Of a DNA stretch of 64,000 bases, positions 25,596 through 34,196 are shown one piece after another. The stretch is from Ruminococcus flavefaciens MA2007 (GTDB lineage: Bacteria; Bacillota; Clostridia; Oscillospirales; Ruminococcaceae): positions 45,827 to 109,826 of the forward strand of contig NZ_JHXF01000014.1 of NCBI RefSeq assembly GCF_000621845.1. Direction: 5' to 3'. The position numbers were made by a program, and so were the translations under genes. Under the pieces are notes generated by a model. It saw nothing but the letters and a program-made list of their open reading frames with translations. It ran no database searches and was not told the origin of the DNA. Each line of letters opens with the position of its first letter. The stretch's first letter is position 1.

Positions 25596-28379
25596 ATGTA
25601 TATAGCATTAAACAGTAATTTTAAACGCACTCATATTGATGATGCACCAGCAAATGATGATTATTTCTGTCCTTTTTGTAAAGCACCTCTTGACATACGT
25701 CGGGGCGATATCCGAAGACATCATTTTGCTCATGCGAGGTATCATTTATGTACTGACACTTGGTCAAGAGATAGGAATGAGAATGATTCAACATGGCATA
25801 AGCAATGGCAGGAACGTTTCCCGATTGATAATCAAGAAATACCCTTGCAGCTTGGTGAAATAAAACATAGAGCCGATGTTATGGTAGACAGGACTGTTCT
25901 GGAATTTCAGCATAGTCAACTATCACCAGAGAAGTTTTCTGACAGAAATGCATTCTATGCAGGACTTGGACATAAAGTAATATGGATATTCGACTGTATG
26001 GGTGTGACGTTTTCACAGAGAGAAGACTTCTATTATTGGACAAGACCAAAGCGAACGTTTCGTAACTACAGTGACATAGCAGTTGCTAATCAGACTGAAC
26101 TATATTTCCAGACTGATGAAAATACACTTATTCATGTTACGGATGTATCTCCAGATGGTTTTGAATGTTTTCAAGGATATAAAGTTTCTGTTTCTGATTT
26201 TATTAACAGTATGAAACTTCAGAATGGTTGTTTCCCTGAACCAAAGCCAGAAGATCTTATTGATAATCTTGATTATTTAGATTTCAAGAAAAGATACGAC
26301 ATAAATCTTAATAAGCAACAGGAGCGTGCTGTACAGTCGATTTCAGGAGCAAATTTATTGCTTGCTGTTCCTGGAAGCGGAAAAACCACTGTTTTGATTG
26401 CACGTATAGGATATATGGTTCATTGTAAGCATATTGCTCCGGATTCGATATTAGCACTTACATATACCACAAAAGCAGCTGAAGAAATGGATAACCGATA
26501 CAAAGAAAAATTCGGTAATGACGGTATTGCCTTTAAGACTATAAATGCAATTGCGGAATCAATTATCAGGTTTTACTGTCATAGAGAGAAAAGAAAACGG
26601 TTTGAGCTATTTGTAGATGGTGAGCAACAACAGTATTTGCGTAGGGCATATAAGGATGTAACTAATGAGTATCCGACAGAAGCAGAAATAAAACAACTCA
26701 GTACGGAGATAACCAGAGTTAAGAATAACTCCGACTTACAAGATATGGATGCATTTACTCCAGATTTCGAAAAGATAAAAGCAAGGTATGATGCTCTATT
26801 AAAAGAAAATGAGAAAATGGATTTTGATGATCAGATTCTCTATTCGATAATTTTTCTAAAAAAGTTTCCATATATTAAAGAACACTATAAGGAAAAATAC
26901 AAATATATCTGTGTTGATGAAGCACAAGATACTTCACAGAAGCAACATGAACTAATACAGCTACTTGCTGGCGATAATATATTTATGGTTGGAGATGAAG
27001 ATCAAAGCATTTACAGTTTTAGAGGTGCATTTCCACGTGCTTTAACGAATTTTGAACGAAACTATCCTAATCCTTATATCCTGCGAATGGAAACGAATTA
27101 TCGATCATATAAGGAAATAACTGATCTTGCTAATAAGTTCATTGCAAGGAACTTTAACAGGCATCCAAAGCAAATGCTTGCGAGTCGAAATAAAGGTGGG
27201 ATTACTGAAGTTGTTTCGTACAAGAACTGCGCTGAGGAATATGATAAGATTACAGAAATATGTAGTAATATTCAAGAAGAAACGGCTGTATTGTATCGAG
27301 ATAGCGATTGTGCTATAAACCTTATTGCAAAACTAATAAAGAATAATATACCTTTCAATCTGTTGCAGAACTCAACAACATTTTTCTCTAACAGGAAAGT
27401 TAAAAATGTTCTTGCACTTATCGAGTTTTATCTTGATCAGACAAATTATCAAGCATTTCTACAAAATTGTTATCTATTCGGTTTTAAAAAAGATGCTGCT
27501 GAGCGACTTGTAAAGTATTGTATGTATAATCATAAGTCTATAGTCGAAGCAACGTCAAGCAATCAAATGCAATTTATTCTTAATTCTTTGAAACACGATA
27601 CAGTAAATGATATTGTTAAACAGGCAGCAACATTTGTTATAAAAAAAGATAAAAATCAGATAACACGGCGGTATTCCGACGTTCTAGCACTATTAGGTGA
27701 AAATGTTGGAAATATAAATGAATATGTGCCTTATATATGTCACCTTAGGGATTTAATAGCGTCATATGAAAATAAAAATAACGCATTACTTACCCTATCT
27801 ACTATCCATTCTGCCAAAGGAATGGAATTTAAAAATGTAATAATAATGGATGCATATGAAGGAGTAATGCCTAAAACATCAATAGATGCAATAGAAGAAA
27901 ATGAGGATAAAAAAGACCTTTATCAAGAAGAACGTCGTCTTTTCTATGTTGCAATGACTAGAGCCAAAGATAAGCTATCAATTGTTAGGTTAACTAATGA
28001 AAGATGTTCGTTTGTAGATGAGCTTTTCGGAACTAAACATAAAGAACATTGTCCCTTACGATATAATAGTGAAATAAGGAGTAATGGAGTACCACTTCAA
28101 TTCCCGTTTCATAGTGCTATTCACTCTACTCCTGTTATGACAGATACTAATATTGATGATGATAAACCTGAAAGCTACTTGATTGAAGCTGTTATTGGTG
28201 GAATTACTTTTAAAACTGGAGAAAGAGTAATGCATTGTTATATGGGTGAAGGAACAATCATTGCATTTACATATATTGAGGATACTGAAGTTATACTTGT
28301 TCATCTTCAATTCCGGAATAAAAAAGATAAATTTCCATTAGAAGACTGCGTAAGGAAAGGGATAATCACGAAAAAGTAA
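25596..28379 (+). CDS. CoiA-like nuclease fused to UvrD/Rep superfamily 1 helicase
   Basis: A 927-residue fusion. Residues ~20-150 form a CoiA-like nuclease: a zinc-knuckle-like YFCPFCKAPLDIRRGD, RHHFAHAR, then HRADVMVDRTVLEFQHS, a PD-(D/E)xK-type core. Residues ~240-830 form a UvrD/Rep helicase: Q-motif LNKQQERAVQSISG, Walker A AVPGSGKTTVLIAR, Walker B YICVDEAQDTS, GDEDQSIYSFRGA, TNYRS, LSTIHSAKGMEF and VAMTRAKDKL. The last ~100 residues are a small beta-rich tail as in PcrA. CoiA normally works in competence; joining it to a helicase suggests nucleic-acid destruction, probably defence. The ATG at 25596 follows AGGGGGGGAG. Neighbours downstream are AlbA_2, McrBC and TIR genes. Confidence 0.9.
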   Translation: MYIALNSNFKRTHIDDAPANDDYFCPFCKAPLDIRRGDIRRHHFAHARYHLCTDTWSRDRNENDSTWHKQWQERFPIDNQEIPLQLGEIKHRADVMVDRTVLEFQHSQLSPEKFSDRNAFYAGLGHKVIWIFDCMGVTFSQREDFYYWTRPKRTFRNYSDIAVANQTELYFQTDENTLIHVTDVSPDGFECFQGYKVSVSDFINSMKLQNGCFPEPKPEDLIDNLDYLDFKKRYDINLNKQQERAVQSISGANLLLAVPGSGKTTVLIARIGYMVHCKHIAPDSILALTYTTKAAEEMDNRYKEKFGNDGIAFKTINAIAESIIRFYCHREKRKRFELFVDGEQQQYLRRAYKDVTNEYPTEAEIKQLSTEITRVKNNSDLQDMDAFTPDFEKIKARYDALLKENEKMDFDDQILYSIIFLKKFPYIKEHYKEKYKYICVDEAQDTSQKQHELIQLLAGDNIFMVGDEDQSIYSFRGAFPRALTNFERNYPNPYILRMETNYRSYKEITDLANKFIARNFNRHPKQMLASRNKGGITEVVSYKNCAEEYDKITEICSNIQEETAVLYRDSDCAINLIAKLIKNNIPFNLLQNSTTFFSNRKVKNVLALIEFYLDQTNYQAFLQNCYLFGFKKDAAERLVKYCMYNHKSIVEATSSNQMQFILNSLKHDTVNDIVKQAATFVIKKDKNQITRRYSDVLALLGENVGNINEYVPYICHLRDLIASYENKNNALLTLSTIHSAKGMEFKNVIIMDAYEGVMPKTSIDAIEENEDKKDLYQEERRLFYVAMTRAKDKLSIVRLTNERCSFVDELFGTKHKEHCPLRYNSEIRSNGVPLQFPFHSAIHSTPVMTDTNIDDDKPESYLIEAVIGGITFKTGERVMHCYMGEGTIIAFTYIEDTEVILVHLQFRNKKDKFPLEDCVRKGIITKK

Positions 28380-28515
28380 CATTTCGTTTTAAATAATTTT
28401 GATATTATTTTGGTGTTCCGATTTCCACACCATGTAGTATCGACATGGAAGAGACAAGCATATAATATGCATTTACTATATTTAGGGTGAGATATGAAGT
28501 AAAAAGGAGATTATT

Positions 28516-29769
28516 ATGCTTCCAACTATCAACAATAAATCTTTTCTTGAATGTAACGAGGAAGACTTGAAAGTTTTAATCGAGAATCCAGACTATCGTG
28601 AGAATGAATATATAGACTACAAAAAGAACTTTTCATTCTTGGAGATCCCTAAGGATAAAAAAGATATAATAATACAAAAAAAGAGTGAATTTAAAAGTGA
28701 TATATGCGCATTTGCAAACGCTGAAGGTGGATATCTTATCTTTGGTATAAGCGATGAAAATGGTTGTGCTTCTGAGATATGCGGTATAGATATTCCTAAT
28801 GATAATACAGATATATTTGAACTTGATAGGCGCAATGATCTTGTTGGCATTCAGCCTAAATTACCTTCGCTTAGTTTTCATTTTATCAAGCTTGAAAACA
28901 AAAGGTATGTTGTAATTGTGTGTATAAAGCATGATAATTTTGCTCCTTATCTTCACATTGAAAACGAGAAGAATTTTCAAGCTTTTAGGCGTACTGGGAA
29001 TAAAAAGGCTTCAATGACATATACGGAGTTGAGAAATATGTTCAATCACTCTATGTCTCTGGATAAAGAAATATTTAATTATCGTAAGGAACGAATACAA
29101 TATTACTCCGAACAATCTGAAGAAAAAAGCGATAGATACTCGAAGTTCCTGTTATTACATATCATTCCAGAAACATTTACAGATTCAAGCTTTAATAAAA
29201 ATATGTTTGTATTATCCAAACAAAATCGTAACGATTTTCCATATATATTTCATGAGTTTACTCATAGTACAAGAATGAATCCATGTGTTGATGGACTGAG
29301 GTTTTTACCAGATAATGATTTTATTTCGAAATCTGAATGCTATATTAATAATAATGGTATAATTGAATGCTTTGAACCTTTATCAGAAAGAATCTATAAT
29401 AATAAAGCTCAGTTTCCTAATGGATTTTTTGCACATGCGAGTTATTGGAGAGATATAAGTTATACAATAAGTCGATATAGATCGATTTTTATAGACATTA
29501 TAAATGATGAGCGTTTGTTTATGTGTATTTCTATTATTGGTTGTAAAGGATTACCTACTCAGACAAATGAAGATGGATATTATAGTGATTCTTTAGGGTC
29601 AATAGATAGAAATAAGCTATTATGTAATCCTGTAGTATTAAATAACATTCATGATGTAAATGAGTATAATGAAGTCATGAAAATTTTGAAAATAGAGTAC
29701 CTTCAATCACTTGGAATTCAAAATGATAAGAATTTGAATTTATTGATTAAAGAAGTTTATTACAAATGA
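28516..29769 (+). CDS. AlbA_2 (Schlafen-like) domain protein
   Basis: A 417-residue protein. Residues ~25-175 are an AlbA_2/Schlafen-type nucleic-acid-binding domain: ENEYIDYKKNFSF, KSDICAFANAEGGYLIFGIS, then YVVIVCIKHDNFAPY and AFRRTGNKKASMTYTEL. The remaining ~240 residues are unrecognised and contain no HATPase motif. It lies 34 bases before the McrB gene and is probably the first gene of a three-gene restriction operon. AlbA_2 proteins often accompany defence genes; whether it senses or cuts nucleic acid here is unknown. Ribosome site AAAAAGGAG. Confidence 0.75.
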   Translation: MLPTINNKSFLECNEEDLKVLIENPDYRENEYIDYKKNFSFLEIPKDKKDIIIQKKSEFKSDICAFANAEGGYLIFGISDENGCASEICGIDIPNDNTDIFELDRRNDLVGIQPKLPSLSFHFIKLENKRYVVIVCIKHDNFAPYLHIENEKNFQAFRRTGNKKASMTYTELRNMFNHSMSLDKEIFNYRKERIQYYSEQSEEKSDRYSKFLLLHIIPETFTDSSFNKNMFVLSKQNRNDFPYIFHEFTHSTRMNPCVDGLRFLPDNDFISKSECYINNNGIIECFEPLSERIYNNKAQFPNGFFAHASYWRDISYTISRYRSIFIDIINDERLFMCISIIGCKGLPTQTNEDGYYSDSLGSIDRNKLLCNPVVLNNIHDVNEYNEVMKILKIEYLQSLGIQNDKNLNLLIKEVYYK

Positions 29770-29803
29770 TATTGGAATTATATCGTTACAAGGAGGAAAT
29801 AAC

Positions 29804-31513
29804 ATGTATAGAAAAGCTGATGAAGAAATATATAAATTGTATGATGAATTTATAACAAAACTATTCATAGAAAAGAAAGATTTCTTTGATGAGAATGTTA
29901 GTAATATTTTGACAAAAACTAACCTTAAAGATTGTATAGATAATTTTATAATAAATCCCAACGAAGACAAGGATTGCGATTTTACAGACAAAGCAATTAA
30001 GCAATTCGAGAAGGCCTCTGAAAACGCTAAGAGATTGTTTTCACATGCTATCTGGTTTTGGGGGTTCTCCGTAAACGAAAGTAAAAACTGCGATTTAGTT
30101 TTTATAGAAAATATAAAAAAGCCCAAATATGGCTTCGCAAACGCAGGTTTGTATCATTCCACTAATAAATTTGGAGAAGTAAGTTTTTGCCTTCGTCTAT
30201 TTGATTATATTCTTTCAAGTGGAGAAAACGATTCCGATAAAATAAAAAAACTAATCGAAAATATCTGCCTTTGTTGTGCATATGGTGAACAGATACATGA
30301 TTATGAACAGTACAAAGAACTAGAAGTTGTTAAGACATATTCAAAATCGGTATCAATGATAAATATTCTCTTGTATTTGTCAGATCCGGAGCATTATGAA
30401 AGAATGGTATCTAACGGGCACAAACAGAAAATCGTCAATTGTTTCAAGTCTTTATTGGATGAGAAAGATAAGGATACATATCTTGATGATCAAATATATA
30501 AAATTCGCGAAAAGCTTTCGAAAGAAATAGGAGACAAATCATTTGATTTTTATAATCATTCCAAAATACATTCTCTTTGGAATTTAAGTGTGGGCAATGA
30601 AGATGATGACGAATTTGTCGGTTTGAAGTATAAGAAGAATATTGTATTCTATGGTCCTCCTGGAACAAGCAAGACATATTCGGCAAAGGAACTTGCCAAA
30701 ACCTTTATCGCTCGTGAACTCTTATCGAGTGGTAAACTTACTATGAAAGAATATTTGAGTGATAATTTCAATATTGAAAAATACATTTACCGACTTCAGC
30801 TTCATGCAAATTATGGCTATGAGAATTTTATCGTTGGACAAACATTGGTCGATGGAAAAATCAAATTGGAAAAAGGCTATTTTTTAAATATGTGTGAAAA
30901 GGCAGCAGCTGATATAGATCATCCGTATATTCTCATTCTTGATGAAATCAATCGCGTTGATTTAGCACGTTTGTTTGGAGAAGCTTTTTCATGTATTGAA
31001 AATAGAAATGATCCTGTTGATTTGCCATATAAGATAGATGGTGAAACTTTGCGTTTGTGCGTTCCAGAAAACATCTATATTATTGGCACAATGAATGAAA
31101 TAGATTTTTCATTGGAAAGGCTTGATTTTGCTCTTAGGAGAAGGTTCCTATGGTTCAAACATGGATATAATAAAGATACCCTTTTTGAAATGCTAACTGA
31201 TATTAATAATGAAAGTGATAAAAACTATTATATTGATAGAGCAACCGCTTTAAATGAGAGAATATGTTCAACTCGTGAATTAGGCGAACAATATGAAATC
31301 GGGCACGTATTTTTTGCTGAAATACAGAGCATTCTTAAATGTCAGTCAAGCAAAAGACTATATTGGGGCAATACAAAATCTCCAAAAGATCCAGTTAATA
31401 TCCTTTGGAGGATTTCCATTCAACCCATGCTTGCAGCTTATTTAGACAATATTGATGTTGACATTAAGAATGATATAATTAAAGAATTAGAGAGAACTTT
31501 TTATGGCAAATGA
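29804..31513 (+). CDS. mcrB: McrB-like AAA+ NTPase of a type IV restriction system
   Basis: A 569-residue protein with a C-terminal McrB AAA+ motor. Walker A is FYGPPGTSKTYSAKEL (~281; note Ser where McrB usually has Gly). Walker B is ILILDEINRVDLARLFGEAF (~376), and the McrB-type sensor segment is IIGTMNEIDFSLERLDFALR (~427) ending in an arginine-finger-like RRRF. Residues 1-270 are a helical unknown domain that probably recognises DNA or a phage component in place of the classical methylcytosine-binding domain. The gene overlaps the McrC-like gene by 11 bases. Together they should form a GTP-driven complex that translocates and cleaves foreign DNA. Confidence 0.88.
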   Translation: MYRKADEEIYKLYDEFITKLFIEKKDFFDENVSNILTKTNLKDCIDNFIINPNEDKDCDFTDKAIKQFEKASENAKRLFSHAIWFWGFSVNESKNCDLVFIENIKKPKYGFANAGLYHSTNKFGEVSFCLRLFDYILSSGENDSDKIKKLIENICLCCAYGEQIHDYEQYKELEVVKTYSKSVSMINILLYLSDPEHYERMVSNGHKQKIVNCFKSLLDEKDKDTYLDDQIYKIREKLSKEIGDKSFDFYNHSKIHSLWNLSVGNEDDDEFVGLKYKKNIVFYGPPGTSKTYSAKELAKTFIARELLSSGKLTMKEYLSDNFNIEKYIYRLQLHANYGYENFIVGQTLVDGKIKLEKGYFLNMCEKAAADIDHPYILILDEINRVDLARLFGEAFSCIENRNDPVDLPYKIDGETLRLCVPENIYIIGTMNEIDFSLERLDFALRRRFLWFKHGYNKDTLFEMLTDINNESDKNYYIDRATALNERICSTRELGEQYEIGHVFFAEIQSILKCQSSKRLYWGNTKSPKDPVNILWRISIQPMLAAYLDNIDVDIKNDIIKELERTFYGK

Positions 31514-32807
31514 AATAGAATATACTGCGCAAGATTGTTTGGCAGTATCAAGAAACGGGAAACCAGTTGAAAAAGTTGACGATGTTTTTTTGTCATATAT
31601 GCGAGACTCAACGAAGAGTCTTTATTGTTTTAATATGTCAAAAAGTGAACGGGATAAAGAGCCTGAACCAATTGTAGTATATGATTATAAGGATAAACAA
31701 TGGAGAGCAGGGAGATATATTGGCGATATTCATTACTCTGATGGTCGTAAACATTATTCCCTTACAATTCTGCCGCGTTTTGGTGAGAAAATTTTAATGG
31801 AAATGTTTGGAGAGATATTTAAAATAAATCTTACCGGAGGTAGATCGCGTTTCAATTATGACACAAAAAACATTTATATAAAACTGTTGGTTTCACTTAT
31901 TTGGTCCCAAAAATTGGCGGAAGCTAGTAGACATGGCCTTCCGCGAAAACGTGTGACAAATGATAATAAAGGGTATATAATAAAAGGTAAGTTGTTGATA
32001 AAGCCATCTATTTTTTCTTACTGTAAAGACCAAACCGTTATTTCAAGAAGTTATGAAATGGCATATGATGAGAAAGTGATTGCGATAATCAGTTCTGCTT
32101 ATAGGGTTCTTAAGGCTGAATATGATTTTGAACAGCTATCAGTTTCACCTAATATTATGAATACAATAACTGATATAGAGTCGCTCGGACACGCACTTAA
32201 ATATCAATGTATGACAGAGAGTGATTACCATTCTATTTCTTATCATCCCATATATCAATCGTTCAAAGACCTTGTAGATTTCTCATGGCAAATTATCAAA
32301 TCGTCAACGAGAATTGATAATCAAAGCAAAGGTTTGAATGTTTCTGGATATTTGATTGATATGGCTGAAGTGTGGGAGTGTTATGTGCGTAGTCTTGTTC
32401 AAAAACAATTGAAAGAGTTTGGCTGGAATCTAATTGACTCAACATTTACTGTTTACGAAAATAGTTTCTTTCAGAGAAAAATAATTCCAGATATTGTTCT
32501 TTTCAAAGACGGTGAATACTGTGTGTTCGATGCAAAATATAAAAAAATGGAATATAGAAATGATGATGTAGATAGAGAAGACTTTTTTCAAATTCATACG
32601 TATATTTCCTATATGCAACAATTGGGAAATGTTAAATTAGCTGGTCTTTTATATCCTATAAAAAAAGAAATTACAACGGCAACTGCATGTTCACATTTAT
32701 TTGGTTTAAATAACAAGTGTCAATTTATTATTGATGGTCCTAATATCGGTTCAGAAACCGTTATTAAAGATCGATTTTTTAGTGTGTTGATGGAGCGTAC
32801 AAAATGA
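31503..32807 (+). CDS. mcrC: McrC-like nuclease subunit
   Basis: A 434-residue McrC-family protein. The N-terminal domain contacts the McrB ring in the known system. The C-terminal PD-(D/E)xK nuclease core is clear at ~326: KIIPDIVLFKDGEYCVFDAK, giving D-x(n)-D-A-K, followed by YKKMEYRNDD. The segment LNVSGYLIDMAEVWECYVRS (~280) is the conserved helix before the nuclease domain. Overlap with the McrB-like gene (11 bases) indicates translational coupling. It would cleave DNA after NTP hydrolysis by McrB. Confidence 0.88.
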   Translation: MANEIEYTAQDCLAVSRNGKPVEKVDDVFLSYMRDSTKSLYCFNMSKSERDKEPEPIVVYDYKDKQWRAGRYIGDIHYSDGRKHYSLTILPRFGEKILMEMFGEIFKINLTGGRSRFNYDTKNIYIKLLVSLIWSQKLAEASRHGLPRKRVTNDNKGYIIKGKLLIKPSIFSYCKDQTVISRSYEMAYDEKVIAIISSAYRVLKAEYDFEQLSVSPNIMNTITDIESLGHALKYQCMTESDYHSISYHPIYQSFKDLVDFSWQIIKSSTRIDNQSKGLNVSGYLIDMAEVWECYVRSLVQKQLKEFGWNLIDSTFTVYENSFFQRKIIPDIVLFKDGEYCVFDAKYKKMEYRNDDVDREDFFQIHTYISYMQQLGNVKLAGLLYPIKKEITTATACSHLFGLNNKCQFIIDGPNIGSETVIKDRFFSVLMERTK

Positions 32808-32928
32808 ATTTCAAAAAACTGGTGTAAATTTAGTAATATCATAATCATCAATATAAGTGTGAAGACAATGATGGTTTTTGGATACTTACTCATTGATAAG
32901 TTAAAAACGTAGAAAGTGAGGGCTTTAA

Positions 32929-33714
32929 TTGCAATTTCAATACTATGATTTAAAGAATCTTGAAAGAGGACAAAGTGTGTTGGTCTATTTACAGGGCACA
33001 GAAGCAAATGTGAGATTAATGGATAGCAATAATTTTAATCTTTATAAGAATGGACGTAGTCATCATTATATTGGTGGGCATACAAAAAAATCTCCCGTCC
33101 GCCTAACTACAACACATTCAGGACACTGGTATGTTGCTATTGATTTAGGTGGATATGCTGGGCAAGTAAGAAGCAGAATAGAAGTGCTCCCTCCGTTGCT
33201 GCCTGAAATCAAGCAAGCACCATTGTCAACAATGCCGTCGCTGATACATAATAGAGGTTTTGGTATTGATGTTGACATTGATAATGATCCTGATTATGAT
33301 GTTTTTATTTCTCATGCATCAGAAGATAAAGATGAAATTGTACGTCCTCTTGCCAAAGCTCTTGTGGAGAAGGGTGTTAAGGTCTGGTACGATGAATTCG
33401 AGATGAAGATTGGCGATAGTCTCCGTCGTAAAATTGATAAAGGGCTTGCCAATAGCCGTTTTGGAATTGTGGTCATTTCAAAAGACTTCATCAGAAAAGG
33501 CTGGACTAATTATGAGCTTGATGGAATAATTACTAAAGCAGTATCAGGTGAGCAAATCATTCTTCCAATCTGGCACAACATCACAAAAAAGGAAGTGATA
33601 GACTTCAGTCCCTCTTTAGCTGATAAACTTGCAAGAAGTACTGCTATCAATACTGTGGATGAAATTGCCACAGAAATTTCAGAGCTAATTCTTCAGAAAC
33701 CAGCAACACTATAA
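32929..33714 (+). CDS. DUF1883-TIR domain protein (NADase-type defence effector)
   Basis: A 261-residue protein. Residues 1-85 match a DUF1883-type beta domain (FQYYDLKNLERGQSVLVYL, then HSGHWYVAIDLGG). Residues ~118-255 are a TIR domain: YDVFISHASEDKDEIVRPLA, KVWYDEFEMKIGDSL, FGIVVISKDFIRKGW and WTNYELDGI, where the Glu of W-x3-E fits the catalytic Glu of TIR NADases. TIR enzymes in bacterial immunity hydrolyse or cyclise NAD+ on infection. The start is TTG at 32929, supported by GTGAGGG 6 bases upstream. It follows the McrBC genes in the same direction. Confidence 0.88.
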   Translation: MQFQYYDLKNLERGQSVLVYLQGTEANVRLMDSNNFNLYKNGRSHHYIGGHTKKSPVRLTTTHSGHWYVAIDLGGYAGQVRSRIEVLPPLLPEIKQAPLSTMPSLIHNRGFGIDVDIDNDPDYDVFISHASEDKDEIVRPLAKALVEKGVKVWYDEFEMKIGDSLRRKIDKGLANSRFGIVVISKDFIRKGWTNYELDGIITKAVSGEQIILPIWHNITKKEVIDFSPSLADKLARSTAINTVDEIATEISELILQKPATL

Positions 33715-33855
33715 ATGAAAAATGGGTGGGCGGAACATCAGTCTTATGCAGACAATACATGACATATTTCTTGTAAGCATGGATCTTCCTTGGATAGCCT
33801 CGGGGGATATTTCAAAGCATAGCGTCTGCAATCTAATTATTTGGAGGTAACAACA

Positions 33856-33915
33856 ATGTTTTTTTTCTTTAATAATAACTCAGCTTTAGATGAAGCATCT
33901 AAACTGTTAGAATAG
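33856..33915 (+). CDS. 19-residue micro-ORF with strong ribosome site (gene remnant?)
   Basis: A perfect TTGGAGG lies 7 bases before ATG 33856 and the frame encodes MFFFFNNNSALDEASKLLE, then stops. Five bases later the next small gene begins. It may be the stub of a truncated gene or a leader peptide. No coding-potential test is possible on 19 codons. Confidence 0.3.
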   Translation: MFFFFNNNSALDEASKLLE

Positions 33916-33920
33916 GGATA

Positions 33921-34121
33921 GTGTTTGGCATCATAAAAGCGAAATATATTTTGACAGGCATTTGTTTGTTCGTAATGGTATTATCCGTTGTGTATCTTAT
34001 AAAATATGAGAAGAACGAGAAAAGGCTCAAGAAGGAAATGGGCGATTTAGGCATGGATGTATCCAGAGAGTCTTTGCTGAAGATAAGAGAAGAAATGAAA
34101 AAGCTTAGAAACGGAAGATAA
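33921..34121 (+). CDS. Small single-pass membrane protein
   Basis: A 66-residue protein with one hydrophobic segment (YILTGICLFVMVLSVVYLI) and a charged C-terminal coiled-coil-like tail rich in Lys and Glu. The start is GTG at 33921, with only a modest ribosome site (TAGGGATA). It directly follows a 19-codon reading frame. Function is unknown. It could be a real small membrane protein or the remaining part of a rearranged gene. Confidence 0.4.
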   Translation: MFGIIKAKYILTGICLFVMVLSVVYLIKYEKNEKRLKKEMGDLGMDVSRESLLKIREEMKKLRNGR

Positions 34122-34196
34122 TGTAAATATTCATAAAGGAAGATATAAGTGCTGTAAGTTTAATATAATACATAAGTATTGACCGAGGTGAAAGAT

